Shown piece after piece: positions 30,727 through 39,502 of a stretch of 64,000 nt of DNA. The position numbers were made by a program, and so were the translations under genes. Source of the stretch: Salmonella enterica subsp. enterica serovar Choleraesuis (GTDB lineage: Bacteria; Pseudomonadota; Gammaproteobacteria; Enterobacterales; Enterobacteriaceae); the NCBI GenBank assembly GCA_022846635.1, contig AP025685.1, positions 1,674,001 through 1,738,000 on the forward strand, given 5' to 3'. The stretch's first letter is position 1. The number at the start of each line of letters is the position of its first letter. Below the pieces are notes generated by a model. It did no database searches. It had not been told where the DNA came from and saw only the letters and a list, made by a program, of their open reading frames with translations.

Positions 30727-32859
30727 TCAGAAGTCGTAACCCACGGTTGCCGTGACCTGACGCTCTTTACCCCAGTAGCAATAACCAAGGCCGTAGCAAC
30801 CCGCAACGTATTCACGCGCGGTCAGGTTGTTGGCGTTAACCTGCACCCAGGCACCGCGGAGCGAACTAATCCACTCACCAACATCGGCGCGCACCATCGC
30901 ATCAAACAGCGTGACAGAAGGAATGCGACGGGTGTTTTCATTATCAGCCCACTGTTTGCCGATATAGCGAACCCCGGCGCCCATGCTGATGCCATAATCG
31001 GCTTTATAGTGACCCCAGAACGAGGCGAAGCTATCTGGCGTCACGTAAGGTGTGTTGTCGTCGTTACCGTCGATAGAGTCTTTAAAGCGCACTTTATTCC
31101 AGGTAAAACCGGCAATAGTTGAGAAGCGATCGGTGAACTGGTTATGTGCTTCCAGCTCAATACCTTGCGAATGCACTTTACCCGCCGGTTCATAGTAGCT
31201 GCCCTTAACGATACGGTTGCCCACGTCATTCTGGGTCAGGTCGTAGAACGCGAAGGAGTAGAAATCGCGGCTGCCGTTTGGCTGAAGTTTCAGACCCGCT
31301 TCATACTGACGGGCGGTGGTTGGTTTAAGCGACGTTCCATCTTTGCCCGGCAGGGATTGTGGGGTGATGGCGCTGCTATAGCTGATATATGGCGACAGGC
31401 CGTTATCGAACGCATACAGCAGCGAGGCGCGGCCGCTGAAATGGTCGTCGGTACGGGTGTCATTAGTCACCGAATTGTAAGCCGGTGCCACGGTATGGTT
31501 ATCGGTTTTCAGGTGGTCAAAGCGCCCGGAGAGATCCAGGTGCCAGCGTTGCCATTCAATTTCATCCTGCAAATACGCACCGGTCTGGGTATAGCGACGA
31601 TAGCCGTGAGTGTAATACGGGTTGGAGATCTCCGGGCCACCGGAAACCCCAGTCCACGGATTAAGATTAGAGGCAGCACCGGACACGTCCTGCAGATTAT
31701 TACGGAACTGATGATATTCGGCACCCAGCACCACTTTATGGTTTACCGGGCCGGTAGCGAAATCCGCCTCCAGCTGGTTATCGATAGCACCGGCGTTCAA
31801 TGAGGAGTGCTCACCGCTATAGTAACGCGACAGTTCATTATGGGCGGCATCGGCCCAGCCAATCTGGTACGCCTGCTTCAAGTCGACATTCGAATGGGCG
31901 TAGCTACCGTTAGAGCGGAATGCCCAGGTATCGTTGAAGCGATGCGCGAACTCATAGCTGTAGATCTGCTGATGGCGTTTAAAGGCATCGTTACCCGGTT
32001 CCACGTCAGAAAAATCGATACCCAGCTTATGCCCGGTGGTGGTGTAGAGGCTACCGTCGCCTGGCACCGAGCCGTGGAAGCCGCCGGAGGGATCTTTTTC
32101 CAGCATTGCACGCAATACCAGTGACGTATTTTCATCCGGTTGCCACATCAGAGAAGGGGAGATGGCATAGCGCTCGTCGCGGGTATTTTTATACTGGGTA
32201 TCGGTATTTTTGGTAAGCCCGGTCAGGCGGTAAGCCCAGGTGTCATTAATGGCATCGGTATAATCGAATGCAACCCCGGAAGTATTGTTGTTACCGGCAA
32301 AGGTACGGAAGTGTCCTTCGCGGGCAAACTGAGGGCGTTTGGAAGTCTCCATCACAAGGCCACCAGGCACGGTCTGGCCGTACAGCGCGGAAGAAGGGCC
32401 GCGAATCACGTCAACCCGCTCTAAAAACCACGGATCGACTTGTAATACGTTATAGCTACCGCCATCGCTCATCAGGCGCAGGCCGTCGAGGAATACGTTG
32501 TTTACATCACCACCGTGAAAACCGCGCAGCGCCACGGTGTCATAGCGAGTGGCTCCGCCGCCAAAGCCGGTGAATACGCCAGGCGTGTAATTGAGCACAT
32601 CATTTAGCTGGCTGGCTCCCTGATCTTCCATCTGCTGACGGGTAATAACCGAAATGCTCTGCCCGGTCAGAACCAGCGGCGTATCAGTTTTGGTAGCGCC
32701 GCGTGAGGTAGTGGCGATATATCCTTGAGTTTCAGAGGTGGCGTCGTCTGGAGCGGTGGCGTTAACAACAACAGTGTCTTCAGCGTGGGCTGCCGCAGGG
32801 AGCATAAATGAGAGTGCGCACAGCGTTGCACGGTAACTTTTTGAAAGCGCGAATGACAT
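30727..32859 (-). CDS. foxA: TonB-dependent hydroxamate siderophore receptor (FoxA/FhuA type)
   Basis: Outer-membrane beta-barrel of 710 aa that takes up a ferric siderophore with TonB energy. A signal peptide ends near AAAHAEDTVVV, where EDTVVVNA is the TonB box. The plug domain carries QSISVITRQQMEDQG, YTPGVFTGFGGGATRYDTVALRGFHGGD and VDVIRGPSSALYGQTVPGGLV. The barrel ends in the required aromatic (ATVGYDF). The C-terminal two-cysteine loop CYGLGYCYWGKERQV resembles FhuA and FoxA and points to hydroxamates, ferrioxamine more likely than ferrichrome by size. A 14/19 Fur box precedes it. It is not at this place in E. coli K-12. Confidence 0.85.
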   Translation of the reverse strand: MSFALSKSYRATLCALSFMLPAAAHAEDTVVVNATAPDDATSETQGYIATTSRGATKTDTPLVLTGQSISVITRQQMEDQGASQLNDVLNYTPGVFTGFGGGATRYDTVALRGFHGGDVNNVFLDGLRLMSDGGSYNVLQVDPWFLERVDVIRGPSSALYGQTVPGGLVMETSKRPQFAREGHFRTFAGNNNTSGVAFDYTDAINDTWAYRLTGLTKNTDTQYKNTRDERYAISPSLMWQPDENTSLVLRAMLEKDPSGGFHGSVPGDGSLYTTTGHKLGIDFSDVEPGNDAFKRHQQIYSYEFAHRFNDTWAFRSNGSYAHSNVDLKQAYQIGWADAAHNELSRYYSGEHSSLNAGAIDNQLEADFATGPVNHKVVLGAEYHQFRNNLQDVSGAASNLNPWTGVSGGPEISNPYYTHGYRRYTQTGAYLQDEIEWQRWHLDLSGRFDHLKTDNHTVAPAYNSVTNDTRTDDHFSGRASLLYAFDNGLSPYISYSSAITPQSLPGKDGTSLKPTTARQYEAGLKLQPNGSRDFYSFAFYDLTQNDVGNRIVKGSYYEPAGKVHSQGIELEAHNQFTDRFSTIAGFTWNKVRFKDSIDGNDDNTPYVTPDSFASFWGHYKADYGISMGAGVRYIGKQWADNENTRRIPSVTLFDAMVRADVGEWISSLRGAWVQVNANNLTAREYVAGCYGLGYCYWGKERQVTATVGYDF

Positions 32860-32933
32860 AGTGAATTCCCATCACAAAAAATCCCCGACCAGCGGGGTAA
32901 TGACATGGTACAAATGCGTACGATTTTAAGAAT

Positions 32934-32952
32934 GGGAATTATTATCGTTATT
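32934..32952 (-). promoter_or_regulatory. Fur box upstream of the siderophore receptor
   Basis: Minus strand AATAACGATAATAATTCCC matches 14 of 19 positions of GATAATGATAATCATTATC, 75 nt upstream of the receptor ATG. This predicts iron repression. Confidence 0.75.
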
Positions 32953-33023
32953 GAAACTATTTAGCAATATGCGTGTCACAAAACTGTGAGAAAAATATTA
33001 GTAATTCCATATGGTTATAATGG

Positions 33024-33455
33024 TTAATCGTTTTCGGCTGTTTCCGGCTTCAAATCATTAAACTCCTCAAGCAAGTGCTGCAACTGCCGCAGTTTCTCTG
33101 GACCAAAGCGGGTCTCTATCTGGCTGTACCCGGCATCAATCTCCCCTCTGGCTTTCTGGAACAACTCATCACCCTGCGGAGTCAGCGACACAAATAATCT
33201 CCGCTGATCGTTTACCGGCTTCAGTCGTACCACCAGGCCATCGCGTTCCAGACGGGTGAGGATCCCGGTCAGACTGGGCCGCAAAATGCAGGCCTTAACT
33301 GCCAGGCGGTGAAAGTCCACCGAATGTTCCTCCGCCAGTGTGCGGATAACCCGCCACTGCTGTTCGGTGAGGTTGTAGTGGTTAAGTACCGGCCGAAACC
33401 AGCTCATAGCGGTTTCCCTGGCCTGCAATAGGGCAATAGTCAGTGATTCGTGCAT
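33024..33455 (-). CDS. hpaR: HpaR, MarR-family repressor of the homoprotocatechuate operon
   Basis: MarR-type dimer of 143 aa that represses hpaG and downstream genes until 4-HPA or homoprotocatechuate binds. It begins MHESLTIALLQARETAMSWFRPVL, the wing/helix region holds LTEQQWRVIRTLAEEHSVDFH, ILRPSLTGILTRLERDGLVVRL is the recognition-helix and wing part, and LRQLQHLLEEFNDL is the C-terminal helix. Divergent from hpaG across 299 nt carrying two identical-arm palindromes, as in E. coli W. Confidence 0.95.
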   Translation of the reverse strand: MHESLTIALLQARETAMSWFRPVLNHYNLTEQQWRVIRTLAEEHSVDFHRLAVKACILRPSLTGILTRLERDGLVVRLKPVNDQRRLFVSLTPQGDELFQKARGEIDAGYSQIETRFGPEKLRQLQHLLEEFNDLKPETAEND

Positions 33456-33529
33456 AGCAATTTTCCCGCCTGATAGCCGCGTTCCCGGCGAATAAATACT
33501 GCGCTTAGGGAGTGAATTATTTATTAATA

Positions 33530-33545
33530 CATTAATAGTTTAATG
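33530..33545. promoter_or_regulatory. Candidate HpaR operator 2
   Basis: CATTAA TAGT TTAATG: a palindrome with arms identical to the hpaG-proximal site 186 nt away. It lies 75 nt upstream of hpaR, so it could mediate autoregulation or looping. Confidence 0.6.
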
Positions 33546-33715
33546 ATAGTGATTTTAACTTATGAATCAATGACAAAAATACGTCGCAACATGATAATAA
33601 TAAATTAAATCCTTTAAAATCATTAAATTAAAAAGTATATGTATAAATAATGTTAACCAGATCACGACATTATTAACATAATTTGAACAATTTCCTGGAG
33701 GGGTGTAGAACCACA

Positions 33716-33733
33716 TCATTAACATATTAATGA
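33716..33733. promoter_or_regulatory. Candidate HpaR operator 1
   Basis: TCATTAA CATA TTAATGA, perfect 7-bp arms with a 4-nt centre, ending 21 nt before the hpaG ATG. That place fits an operator at or just downstream of the transcription start. Confidence 0.65.
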
Positions 33734-33754
33734 ATAACCAGGGAGGCAGTAGCT

Positions 33755-35047
33755 ATGAACAAAACTATCTATGGCGTGGCCCTGAATCACGCATCCCAGC
33801 AGCAGGCCTTCGCCGACGCTTTTCACCAGCCGCCTTATAAAAATCCACCGCGCACGCCGGTGTGGTTTATCAAGCCGCGTAATACATGGCGAGCAAGCGG
33901 GGACCCGGTGGTGCTGCCTGCTGGCGAGCAGACCTTTAGCGGCGCGACGGTAGGCGTTGTGATTGGGAAAACCGCACGCCGGGTGAAAGAGGGCGCGGCG
34001 CACGAAGTCATAGCCGGCTACTGCCTTGCCAACGAAATTAGCCTTGCCGAGAACGACTTTTACCGCCCGGCCATCCGTGCCAAATGCCGCGATGGATTTT
34101 GCCCGCTGGGAGAGCTGGTCGAGGGGCAATTGCCTCAAGACCTCAAGATTGTGACTGAAATTAATGGCGAGCAGCGCGATAGCTGGTCGCTGGCGGATTT
34201 AACCCGCAATGCCAGTGGCTTGATTGCCGCCTTAAGTGAATTTGCCACGCTGCGCCCGGGGGATGTGATTTTGCTCGGCACACCGCTGAATCGCGTGGAA
34301 TTGCATGCTGGTGACAACGTCACAATCAAGGCCCAGGGGTTTCCATCGCTGACCAATACATGCGTTGAAAGTGCCCCGCAGGCCCTACAGCCACAGGGTA
34401 CGCCGACTTTCTTCGCTCTCGGCCTTAACTATGCCGACCACGCATCGGAGCTGGAATTTAAAGCGCCAGAAAGCCCTCTGGTGTTTTTGAAGTCACCGGC
34501 CACCATCACCGGCAACAACCAGGTCTCGGTACGTCCGGATAACCTTGAATATATGCATTACGAAGCCGAGCTGGTGGTGGAAATTGGCAAGGTAGCGCGC
34601 AATGTCAGCCGTGAGCAGGCCATGGATTATGTCCGCGGCTACCGCATTTGTAATGACTATGCGGTGCGTGACTACCTGGAAAACTACTACCGCCCCAATT
34701 TGCGGGTAAAAAGCCGCGATACGCTGACTCCTCTGAGTGAAGAGGTGGTCGCCAAAGAGCGGGTTCCCGATCCGCATAACCTAACCCTGCGCACCCTGGT
34801 TAACGGTGAAGTAAAGCAAACCGGCACCACCCGCGACATGGTGTTCGATATTCCCTATCTGATTGCGTGGCTTTCCGACTTCATGACATTGCAGCCGGGC
34901 GATTTGATTGCCACCGGCACGCCGAAAGGGCTGGCCGATGTCCGTCCGGGCGATGAAGTGGTTGTCGAAGTGGAAGGGATTGGCCGCCTGGTCAACCGGA
35001 TAGTGAGTGAAAGCGAGTACGAGGAGAATCAGCATGAAACGCATTAA
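33755..35047 (+). CDS. hpaG: HpaG, bifunctional OPET decarboxylase/HHDD isomerase
   Basis: Two fused fumarylacetoacetase-fold halves (430 aa; E. coli W 429). The enzyme decarboxylates 5-oxopent-3-ene-1,2,5-tricarboxylate and isomerises the product in 4-HPA breakdown. The N-half runs to about residue 205 (VILLGTPLNRVELHAGD). The C-half starts FFALGLNYADHASELEFK and has YEAELVVEIGKVARN and LIATGTPKGLADVRPGDEV, both FAH signatures. Its last 14 nt overlap hpaE. It is the first gene of the hpaGEDFHI operon. Confidence 0.97.
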   Translation: MNKTIYGVALNHASQQQAFADAFHQPPYKNPPRTPVWFIKPRNTWRASGDPVVLPAGEQTFSGATVGVVIGKTARRVKEGAAHEVIAGYCLANEISLAENDFYRPAIRAKCRDGFCPLGELVEGQLPQDLKIVTEINGEQRDSWSLADLTRNASGLIAALSEFATLRPGDVILLGTPLNRVELHAGDNVTIKAQGFPSLTNTCVESAPQALQPQGTPTFFALGLNYADHASELEFKAPESPLVFLKSPATITGNNQVSVRPDNLEYMHYEAELVVEIGKVARNVSREQAMDYVRGYRICNDYAVRDYLENYYRPNLRVKSRDTLTPLSEEVVAKERVPDPHNLTLRTLVNGEVKQTGTTRDMVFDIPYLIAWLSDFMTLQPGDLIATGTPKGLADVRPGDEVVVEVEGIGRLVNRIVSESEYEENQHETH

Positions 35048-36488
35048 TCATTGGATCAACGGCCGCCAGGTAAGCAGCTCAGACTATTTTACTACCACCA
35101 ATCCGGCAAATGGCGAAGTGCTGGCCGAGGTTGCGGCTGGTGGAGAGGCTGAGGTGGCTCAGGCGGTTGAGGCCGCTAAGCAGGCGTTCCCGAAATGGGC
35201 CAATACTCCGATGAAAGAGCGCGCGCGTCTGATGCGACGCCTCGGCGAGCTGATTGACCGCGACGTGCCGGAAATCGCCGCCATGGAAACCGCCGATACC
35301 GGTCTGCCTATTCATCAGACTAAAAACGTGCTGATCCCGCGCGCCTCGCACAATTTTGAGTTCTTTGCCGAAATCTGCCAGCAGATGAATGGCCGCACCT
35401 ATCCGGTGGACGACAAAATGCTCAACTACACGCTGATCCAGCCGGTTGGGGTCTGTGCGCTGGTGTCGCCATGGAACGTGCCGTTTATGACCGCGACCTG
35501 GAAAACCGCACCGTGCCTGGCGCTGGGCAACACCGCCGTATTGAAAATGTCTGAGCTGTCGCCGCTGACCGCCGATCGCCTTGGCGAACTGGCGCTGGAA
35601 GCCGGTATTCCGGCAGGGGTGCTCAATGTGGTTCAGGGCTATGGTGCGAGCGCGGGCGATGCGCTGGTTCGTCATCCGGACGTGCGTGCGGTCTCTTTTA
35701 CCGGCGGAACCGCCACGGGCCGCAAAATTGTGCAGAACGCCGGGCTTAAGAAGTTCTCTATGGAGCTGGGGGGCAAGTCGCCGGTGCTTATTTTTGAAGA
35801 CGCCGACGTAGAGCGCGCGCTGGATGCGGCGCTGTTCACCATCTTCTCTATTAATGGCGAACGTTGCACTGCCGGTTCGCGAATCTTCATTCAGCAAAGT
35901 ATCTATCCGGAATTCGTCAAACGCTTCGCCGAACGCGCGGCGCGCCTCAAAGTGGGCGATCCGACTGACCCGACTACCCAGGTTGGCGCGCTAATAAGCC
36001 AGCAGCACTGGGAGAAAGTTTCTGGATATATCCGCCTTGGCGTTGAAGAAGGCGCGCGGCTGGTTGCCGGAGGCCCGGAAAAACCAGCGGGTCTTGAGCA
36101 CGGTAACTTCCTGCGCCCGACGGTGCTGGCCGATGTTGATAACCGGATGCGAGTCGCTCAGGAAGAAATTTTTGGCCCGGTTGCCTGCCTGTTGCCGTTT
36201 AAGGATGAAGCCGAAGGACTGCGCCTGGCGAACGATGTGGAATATGGCCTCGCCTCTTATATCTGGACGCAGGACATCAGCAAAGTGCTGCGCCTGGCGC
36301 GGGGCATTGAAGCCGGCATGGTGTTTGTTAACACCCAAAACGTACGCGATCTGCGCCAGCCATTCGGCGGCGTGAAAGCGAGCGGAACCGGGCGCGAGGG
36401 CGGCGAATATAGCTTCGAAGTCTTTGCCGAAATGAAGAACGTCTGTATTTCGATGGGCGATCACCCAATCCCGAAATGGGGCGTGTAA
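35034..36488 (+). CDS. hpaE: HpaE, 5-carboxymethyl-2-hydroxymuconate semialdehyde dehydrogenase
   Basis: NAD-dependent aldehyde dehydrogenase, 484 aa from the ATG at 35034 (MKRINHWINGRQV); E. coli W HpaE is 488. It oxidises the ring-cleavage semialdehyde to the dicarboxylate. The catalytic cysteine is in NGERCTAGSRI (~residue 286) and the glutamate in MELGGKSPVLIFEDAD (~residue 252). The NAD motif region is SFTGGTATGRKIV. AGGAG in the hpaG 3' end serves as ribosome-binding site, with a 14-nt overlap implying coupling. Confidence 0.97.
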   Translation: MKRINHWINGRQVSSSDYFTTTNPANGEVLAEVAAGGEAEVAQAVEAAKQAFPKWANTPMKERARLMRRLGELIDRDVPEIAAMETADTGLPIHQTKNVLIPRASHNFEFFAEICQQMNGRTYPVDDKMLNYTLIQPVGVCALVSPWNVPFMTATWKTAPCLALGNTAVLKMSELSPLTADRLGELALEAGIPAGVLNVVQGYGASAGDALVRHPDVRAVSFTGGTATGRKIVQNAGLKKFSMELGGKSPVLIFEDADVERALDAALFTIFSINGERCTAGSRIFIQQSIYPEFVKRFAERAARLKVGDPTDPTTQVGALISQQHWEKVSGYIRLGVEEGARLVAGGPEKPAGLEHGNFLRPTVLADVDNRMRVAQEEIFGPVACLLPFKDEAEGLRLANDVEYGLASYIWTQDISKVLRLARGIEAGMVFVNTQNVRDLRQPFGGVKASGTGREGGEYSFEVFAEMKNVCISMGDHPIPKWGV

Positions 36489-36498
36489 GGAGCTAATT

Positions 36499-37371
36499 AT
36501 GGGAACTCTCGCGCTGGCGGCCAAAGTCACACACGTGCCGTCTATGTATCTCTCAGAATTACCGGGCAAACATCACGGCTGCCGCCAGGCGGCAATCGAC
36601 GGTCACCGGGAAATTAGCCGCCGCTGTCGTGAAGCGGGGGTCGATACCATTGTGGTATTCGACACCCACTGGCTGGTGAACAGCGCCTACCACATTAACT
36701 GTAACGCCCACTTTAAAGGCGTATATACCAGCCATGAGTTGCCGCACTTCATCCGCGATATGGAGTACGAATATGACGGCAACCCGGAGTTAGGCTATCT
36801 GATTGCCGAAGAGGCTAAATCCCACGGAGTTCGGGCGCAGGCTCATGCGATTGAGACGTTATCGCTGGAGTACGGCACCCTGGTGCCGATGCGCTACATG
36901 AATAGCGATCGCCAGTTCAAAGTGGTTTCTATTTCAGCATTTTGCACCGTACACGACTTCGCCGACAGCCGCCGGATGGGCGAGGCGGTAAGACGCGCTA
37001 TCGAAAAATATGACGGCACGGTAGCGGTACTGGCCAGCGGTTCTCTATCCCACCGCTTTATAGATGACCAGCGCGCCGAGCAGGGCATGAATGCCTGGAC
37101 CCGTGAGTTTGACGAGCAGATGGATAAGCGGGTGGTGAAGCTGTGGCGTGAGGGCAAATTTGCCGAGTTTTGCCGGATGCTGCCGGAATATGCCGATTAC
37201 TGCTATGGCGAAGGCAATATGCACGACACCGTGATGTTGCTGGGGCTGATGGGCTGGGACAGCTATCGCGGCCAGGTCGAGTTTATTACCGATCTGTTCC
37301 CAAGCTCCGGCACCGGCCAGGTCAACGCCGTGTTCCCTCTGAGCGGCGAATCTGCTGCCGCCAGCGTGTAA
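36499..37371 (+). CDS. hpaD: HpaD, homoprotocatechuate 2,3-dioxygenase
   Basis: Class III (LigB-like) extradiol dioxygenase that opens the homoprotocatechuate ring with Fe(II). The product is 290 aa (E. coli W ~283). Metal and acid-base residues are expected in KVTHVPSMYLSELPGKHHGC (His ~12) and VVFDTHWLVNSAYHIN (His ~57). C-terminal SHRFIDDQRAEQGMNAWTREFDEQ and GEGNMHDTVMLLGLMGWDSY are conserved. It follows hpaE by 10 nt. Confidence 0.97.
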   Translation: MGTLALAAKVTHVPSMYLSELPGKHHGCRQAAIDGHREISRRCREAGVDTIVVFDTHWLVNSAYHINCNAHFKGVYTSHELPHFIRDMEYEYDGNPELGYLIAEEAKSHGVRAQAHAIETLSLEYGTLVPMRYMNSDRQFKVVSISAFCTVHDFADSRRMGEAVRRAIEKYDGTVAVLASGSLSHRFIDDQRAEQGMNAWTREFDEQMDKRVVKLWREGKFAEFCRMLPEYADYCYGEGNMHDTVMLLGLMGWDSYRGQVEFITDLFPSSGTGQVNAVFPLSGESAAASV

Positions 37372-37380
37372 GGAGCTGCC

Positions 37381-37767
37381 ATGCCACATTTTATTGTTGA
37401 GTGCAGTGAAAACATACGCGAGCAGGCCCGTCTCCCGGCGCTGTTCCATGAAGTGAACTGTTATCTGGCGGGCAGCGGAATTTTTCCACTCGGCGGCATT
37501 CGTAGCCGCGCCCATTGGGTCGATACCTGGCTAATGGCCGACGGCAGTGAGGATTTTGCCTTTGTCCACATGACGCTGCGTATCGGTCACGGGCGCGAGC
37601 AAAGCGAGCTGGAGCCGGTGATGAGTGGACTATTCGCCCTGATAAAAACCCATTTCAGCCAGTTAATGGAGCAGCGCTACCTGGCGCTCTCATTTACGGT
37701 CGATGAGCTGCACCCGGTACTCAATTACAAGCAGAACAACGTTCACGCTTTATTCAAGGGGCGCTAA
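37381..37767 (+). CDS. hpaF: HpaF, 5-carboxymethyl-2-hydroxymuconate isomerase
   Basis: Small trimeric tautomerase-superfamily enzyme of 128 aa (E. coli 126) that isomerises CHM to its 2-oxo form. It begins MPHFIVECSENIREQARLP; after Met removal Pro-1 is the catalytic base of the superfamily. The C-terminus LSFTVDELHPVLNYKQNNVHALFKGR is conserved. Ten nucleotides separate it from hpaD. It is followed by the only large gap in the operon. Confidence 0.97.
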   Translation: MPHFIVECSENIREQARLPALFHEVNCYLAGSGIFPLGGIRSRAHWVDTWLMADGSEDFAFVHMTLRIGHGREQSELEPVMSGLFALIKTHFSQLMEQRYLALSFTVDELHPVLNYKQNNVHALFKGR

Positions 37768-37810
37768 GTCTCCTGAGTTTGTGGCGTTTTGGTCACCACG
37801 GCCATCAATC

Positions 37811-37865
37811 ACCGGCAAATAACCTTTTGCCGGTCAGCCTATCACTGAGCAACGCCCGGGCGTTG
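37811..37865 (+). promoter_or_regulatory. Two hairpins in the hpaF-hpaH gap
   Basis: ACCGGCAAA TAACCT TTTGCCGGT (37811-37834) and the 16-bp perfect palindrome CAACGCCCGGGCGTTG (37850-37865) occupy the 117-nt gap. This operon is otherwise tightly packed. They could tune mRNA decay or partial termination. Confidence 0.5.
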
Positions 37866-37884
37866 AGAGTTCAAGGAGTCGTCC

Positions 37885-38706
37885 ATGCTGGACAACACTA
37901 CCATACAGCAACTGGCCGCCGAGCTTGACCAGGCGGAACGTCAGCGCGAACAGATTGCGCAAATTTCTCCGCGTTTTCCGGAGATTACCCTGGATGATGC
38001 CTATGCCATTCAGCGGTGCTGGGTCGCCAATAAAATCGCCGCTGGCCGCACGCTTAAGGGCCATAAAATCGGCCTGACATCGCGAGCCATGCAGATGAGT
38101 TCGCAAATTGATGAGCCGGACTACGGCGCACTGCTCGACGATATGTTTTTCCCTCAGGGCAGCGATATTCCGTTTGAACGCTTTATTGTTCCACGCGTTG
38201 AAGTTGAGCTGGCCTTCGTGCTGGCAAAACCCCTGCGTGGCCCGAACTGCACGCTGTTCGACGTCTATAACGCCACCGACTACGTGATCCCGGCACTGGA
38301 AATTATCGACGCGCGCTGTCCGAACGTCGATCCGGTAACCGGCCTGCCGCGCAAAGTTTTCGACACCATCTCAGATAACGCGGCTAATGGCGGAGTGGTA
38401 CTGGGCGGGCGTCCGGTGAAACCCGATGAGCTGGATCTACGCTGGATCAGCGCCTTGCTTTATCGCAATGGTGTAATCGAAGAGTCCGGCGTGGCGGCGG
38501 CGGTGCTTAACCACCCGGCTAACGGCGTGGCGTGGCTGGCCAATAAACTGTGGCGTCATGAAGTGCAGCTGGAGCCGGGGCAGATAATTCTTGGTGGCTC
38601 CTTCACCCGCCCGGTTGCGGCACGTCCGGGGGATACTTTCCACGTGGATTACGGCCCGCTGGGTGCGATTAGCTGCCGGTTTATGGAGGAGAAAAAGTAT
38701 GCATAA
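37885..38706 (+). CDS. hpaH: HpaH, 2-oxo-hept-3-ene-1,7-dioate hydratase
   Basis: Hydrates 2-oxohept-3-enedioate to 4-hydroxy-2-oxoheptanedioate; 273 aa (E. coli 267). FAH-like hydratase fold with [15 protein letters not shown] (~residue 60), [15 protein letters not shown] with acidic metal ligands (~residue 107), and the C-terminal [13 protein letters not shown]. It starts behind TCAAGGAG and overlaps the hpaI start by 8 nt. Confidence 0.96.
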   Translation: MLDNTTIQQLAAELDQAERQREQIAQISPRFPEITLDDAYAIQRCWVANKIAAGRTLKGHKIGLTSRAMQMSSQIDEPDYGALLDDMFFPQGSDIPFERFIVPRVEVELAFVLAKPLRGPNCTLFDVYNATDYVIPALEIIDARCPNVDPVTGLPRKVFDTISDNAANGGVVLGGRPVKPDELDLRWISALLYRNGVIEESGVAAAVLNHPANGVAWLANKLWRHEVQLEPGQIILGGSFTRPVAARPGDTFHVDYGPLGAISCRFMEEKKYA

Positions 38707-39490
38707 CCCGTTTAAACAGGCGCTGAAAGAGGGCAAGCCGCAAATTGGTCTGTGGCTCGGTCTGGCGAATGGCTACAGCGCGGAACTGCTGGCCGGGGCC
38801 GGATTTAACTGGCTGCTGATTGACGGTGAGCACGCTCCTAATGATGTGCGCTCGATTCTTGGTCAGTTACAGGCAATTGCGCCTTATCCCAGCCATCCGG
38901 TGGTGCGCCCGGTAAAAAACGACACGGCGGTCATTAAACAGCTACTGGATATCGGCGCTCAAACTTTGCTGGTGCCGATGGTGCAAAACGCCGTTGAAGC
39001 CCAGCAGGCGGTAGATGCCTGCCGTTATCCACCACACGGTGTGCGCGGGGTTGGCAGTGCCCTTGCGCGGGCTTCGCGCTGGAATCGTGAAACCGACTAT
39101 CTGGCCGCCGCTGAGCGTGAAATCTGCCTGCTGGTGCAGATTGAAACCCGGGAAGCGCTGGCTAACCTGGACGCGATTCTTGACGTGGAAGGGGTGGACG
39201 GTGTGTTCATCGGCCCGGCAGATCTCAGTGCCGATATGGGCCACCTTGGGAATCCGCAGCATCCGGAAGTACAGCAGGCCATTGAATCCGCCATCGCTAA
39301 AATTGCCGGGGCAGGTAAAGCGCCGGGCATTTTAATGGCGAATGAAACGCTGGCGCGCCGTTATCTGGAGCTGGGGGCGCTGTTTGTGGCGGTAGGGGTA
39401 GATACCACGCTGCTGGCTCGCGCCGCGGAGCAGCTGGCCGCGAGTTACATCAACGTTAGCATTCAGGCTGCCAAAGGCGGCGGTTACTAA
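38699..39490 (+). CDS. hpaI: HpaI, 4-hydroxy-2-oxoheptane-1,7-dioate aldolase
   Basis: Class II, metal-dependent HpcH/HpaI-family aldolase that ends the pathway with pyruvate and succinic semialdehyde. The start is ATG 38699 ([22 protein letters not shown]), 263 aa against 262 in E. coli. Active-site residues sit in [14 protein letters not shown] (His ~45), [21 protein letters not shown] (Arg ~70 region earlier) and [14 protein letters not shown] (Asp ~175). GGAGGAG lies in the hpaH tail, and the 8-nt overlap indicates coupling. Confidence 0.97.
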   Translation: MHNPFKQALKEGKPQIGLWLGLANGYSAELLAGAGFNWLLIDGEHAPNDVRSILGQLQAIAPYPSHPVVRPVKNDTAVIKQLLDIGAQTLLVPMVQNAVEAQQAVDACRYPPHGVRGVGSALARASRWNRETDYLAAAEREICLLVQIETREALANLDAILDVEGVDGVFIGPADLSADMGHLGNPQHPEVQQAIESAIAKIAGAGKAPGILMANETLARRYLELGALFVAVGVDTTLLARAAEQLAASYINVSIQAAKGGGY

Positions 39491-39502
39491 TAAGGAGCGA
39501 CC

